From Actinomycetes bacterium (GTDB lineage Bacteria; Actinomycetota; Acidimicrobiia; Acidimicrobiales; Palsa-688), in contig JAJZYO010000087.1 in the NCBI GenBank assembly GCA_021798075.1, positions 1 through 7,561 on the forward strand: DNA of 7,561 bases. The letters are read 5' to 3'. Of the stretch, positions 6,239-7,561 are shown piece by piece. The notes beneath the pieces were generated by a model, which saw only the letters and a list, made by a program, of their open reading frames with translations, ran no database searches and had not been told where the DNA came from. Every line of letters begins with the position of its first letter. The first letter of the stretch is position 1. Made by a program: the position numbers and the translations under genes.

Positions 6239-6682
6239 TCACCTCCTCCCGCTTGCGCGCTGTTCCCTGTCGGGCACCGCTGCCACGGCCGCCGTGCCGT
6301 TCTCGGCGGTATGAGGTCGCTCGCTACACCCTAGCTCGTCAGCCGGCTCCATACCAAGAAGGTCGGCCAATGCGGCCCAGTGCGTGAGCGCGGGTACGTG
6401 ACGACCGCTCCGCCACCCCGAAGCCGCAGGCTTGCTCGCTCCCGTGGCGGCCATGATCGCCCGCAACGTGACGCCGGCTATGCGCTCGCGGATCGGGTCG
6501 AACTCGGACGGGTGCGCCACCGCTTGGGGGTGCTCGGCCTTCCACCGCTCCAGCTCCGAGCGGGCCATGGCGATGGAGCGCCCACGGCGGCGTCGTGCCT
6601 CGCGTGACTGCGCCGGTTGGCGCTCCCAGCACGCCGGGCAGCGGACATGGCGGGAGCGGGCGAGCGGGCCTCCGCAGTCCAC
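6239..6682 (-). pseudogene. Zinc-ribbon plus helix-turn-helix C-terminal part of the Cas1 protein, in a shifted frame
   Basis: Just upstream of the GTG at 6682 the same frame reads GGDAVATC, so the full cysteine set is C-x2-C, 15 residues, C-x2-C (CVDCGG...RCPAC), a zinc ribbon. A later domain (FDPIRERIAGVTLRAIMAATGASKPAASGWRSG..., then HWAALADLLG) has the length and pattern of a helix-turn-helix DNA-binding module. The GTG start would lose the first cysteine, which argues against an independent gene. I recall actinomycete Cas1 proteins carrying a similar C-terminal extension, so this is most likely the end of the Cas1 protein separated by a frameshift between about 6690 and 6745. The required move is -1 (equivalent to one lost base). 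A genuine separate gene or a sequencing error are the alternatives. Confidence 0.7.
6241..6247 (-). promoter_or_regulatory. Strong ribosome binding site of the small membrane protein gene
   Basis: On the minus strand the context is GGGAGGAGGTGAACGCATG: AGGAGGT, six bases, then ATG. The TGA closing the upstream frame is embedded in it, so the last codons of the Cas1 extension double as the ribosome binding site. Confidence 0.8.
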
Positions 6683-7561
6683 GCAGGTGGCGACAGCGTC
6701 GCCGCCCGCTCGGGCTGGGCCGGCGCCGGCCGGCGCACGGGCTTGGCGTTCCCGTACTTGGCGTGCTCGGCCTCGGCCCGCTCCCTTGCCTCGGCTGCCT
6801 TGCGCCGGCGCACCTGGGCCTGGGCGGCGATGCCCTCGGAGGCGGTAAGCGGGGTCGTAAGGGTGAGCTTCCCCTCTACCTGCTCGGCGAAGATGTGCGC
6901 CATAGCCTCGGCGTGCGGGGCGACGGCCCGGCGCCAGGCCGGCATCACCGCAGCCAGTTCGTGGGCGAGCGGCGGCATCACCCGCACGTGCCCGTCGGCG
7001 CGCTCGGCGAAGTCCCGCTTGGCAAAGCTCCGCTCGGCCACCAGCTCCAGCACGAAGCGGTCAACGACGGGGCGCAGCGGCTCCAGCAGGTCCCAGGCCA
7101 GGCTGTCCCGGCCAGGGGCGTCGAGGTGGAGCACGCCGAGGCCGGGGTCGAGGCCGAGGCGCACGCAAGCGAAGCGGGCCTCGACCTCGGCCAGCTTGTA
7201 GCAGAGGTTCAACAGAGCGTTTAGCGGCCGGTCGGCGAGGCGGTTCGTGTTGGTCGCCCCGGTGATGACGCTGCGGCGGGTGTCGAAGCTGCGCCAGTGC
7301 GGAGGCACCCGCTTGCGGTCGTGGGCGACGAAGCGCACAGCGGTGGCCGGGTGGCCCGACCAGCAGCCCCAGTAGGCGGCGGCCCCGGTGCCCTCGTAGC
7401 CTTTGGCCTCCTCCACGTCGGCGGCGACCTCGGCACCTCTGGCCAGGTCGTCGAGCGTCTCGGCGGTGCTCAGCTCGCCGAGCACGTCGCGCAGCACCTT
7501 GGCCTGCCCGGCGAGCTTGGCCCCGAGCAGCCGGCGCACCACCACGAGCCCGCCCCGCGAG
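6478..7561 (-). CDS. cas1: Cas1 integrase homologue (5' end outside window)
   Basis: The reading frame enters from the right edge. Cas1 is the metal-dependent endonuclease/integrase of CRISPR adaptation and of casposons. All active-site positions of the family are visible. The glutamate is in GYEGTGAAAYW (codon 7395-7393). The histidine is in LGLDPGLGVLH (7128-7126). The acidic pair is in WDLLEPLRP (Asp 7092-7090, Glu 7083-7081). The helix bearing RPLNALLNLCYKLAEVEARF and the segment APGRDSLAWDLLEP are hallmark Cas1 sequence. The N-terminal beta domain is presumably outside the window. Convincing Cas1 sequence ends near 6745-6700 in a charged linker (RRRKAAEARERAEAEHAKYG). Beyond that this frame runs about 70 residues of Ser/Arg/Pro-rich sequence to a TGA at 6478, while the true extension continues in another frame. 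No cas2 or other cas gene is in view. Confidence 0.9.
   Translation of the reverse strand, partial: SRGGLVVVRRLLGAKLAGQAKVLRDVLGELSTAETLDDLARGAEVAADVEEAKGYEGTGAAAYWGCWSGHPATAVRFVAHDRKRVPPHWRSFDTRRSVITGATNTNRLADRPLNALLNLCYKLAEVEARFACVRLGLDPGLGVLHLDAPGRDSLAWDLLEPLRPVVDRFVLELVAERSFAKRDFAERADGHVRVMPPLAHELAAVMPAWRRAVAPHAEAMAHIFAEQVEGKLTLTTPLTASEGIAAQAQVRRRKAAEARERAEAEHAKYGNAKPVRRPAPAQPERAATLSPPAWTAEARSPAPAMSAARRAGSANRRSHARHDAAVGAPSPWPARSWSGGRPSTPKRWRTRPSSTRSASA

Noticed and set aside
6683..6745. Programmed -1 frameshift as the leading explanation
   Set aside because: No X-XXY-YYZ slippery heptamer is visible in the Cas1 frame, so a mutation or base error is simpler. It is left as a test, not a claim.
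6595..7224. Plus-strand frame opposite Cas1
   Set aside because: Antisense to unmistakable Cas1 sequence, with no recognisable domain.

Overview
The window is very GC-rich (roughly 70% or more outside one gene). It uses GTG starts freely, and all its protein genes lie on the minus strand. Codon use and protein types suggest a high-GC actinomycete (Actinomycetota, possibly Acidimicrobiia or a relative). That placement is inferred from composition and family resemblance only.

Left part (1-4202), chromosomal-looking. A long minus-strand gene (1-2384, 3' end outside the window) encodes a fusion of a fatty-acyl-CoA-reductase-type SDR with a C-terminal HAD-IB phosphatase-like domain. Upstream of it is a translationally coupled pair: a very acidic protein (3294-3911) whose stop overlaps the GTG start of a four-helix membrane protein with a basic tail (2584-3297). 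That second gene ends inside a 20-bp tandem repeat that places the same stop codon in all three reading frames. The 290-bp region before the tRNA holds a 15-bp tandem repeat and a GC-rich inverted repeat.

Middle (4203-4849). A complete plus-strand tRNA-Val (anticodon CAC, encoded CCA) is followed by about 570 bp with no convincing gene. This stretch holds 11-bp direct and inverted repeats, a perfect 12-bp-stem hairpin and dispersed GGCTCGTGG motifs. A tRNA 3' end followed by a change in gene content is the usual edge of an integrated element.

Right part (4850-7561), accessory-looking and converging on the tRNA. In transcription order it has: a Cas1 integrase homologue (5' end outside the window) whose C-terminal zinc-ribbon plus helix-turn-helix extension has slipped into another frame; a small membrane protein 4 nt after that extension, with a very strong ribosome binding site; an overlapping gene for a secreted, lower-GC protein; and a small Cys/His protein. 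No cas2, effector cas gene or CRISPR repeat is visible. The most interesting reading is a CRISPR-independent (solo) Cas1 with a DNA-binding extension, in an operon with envelope proteins at a tRNA-flanked locus.
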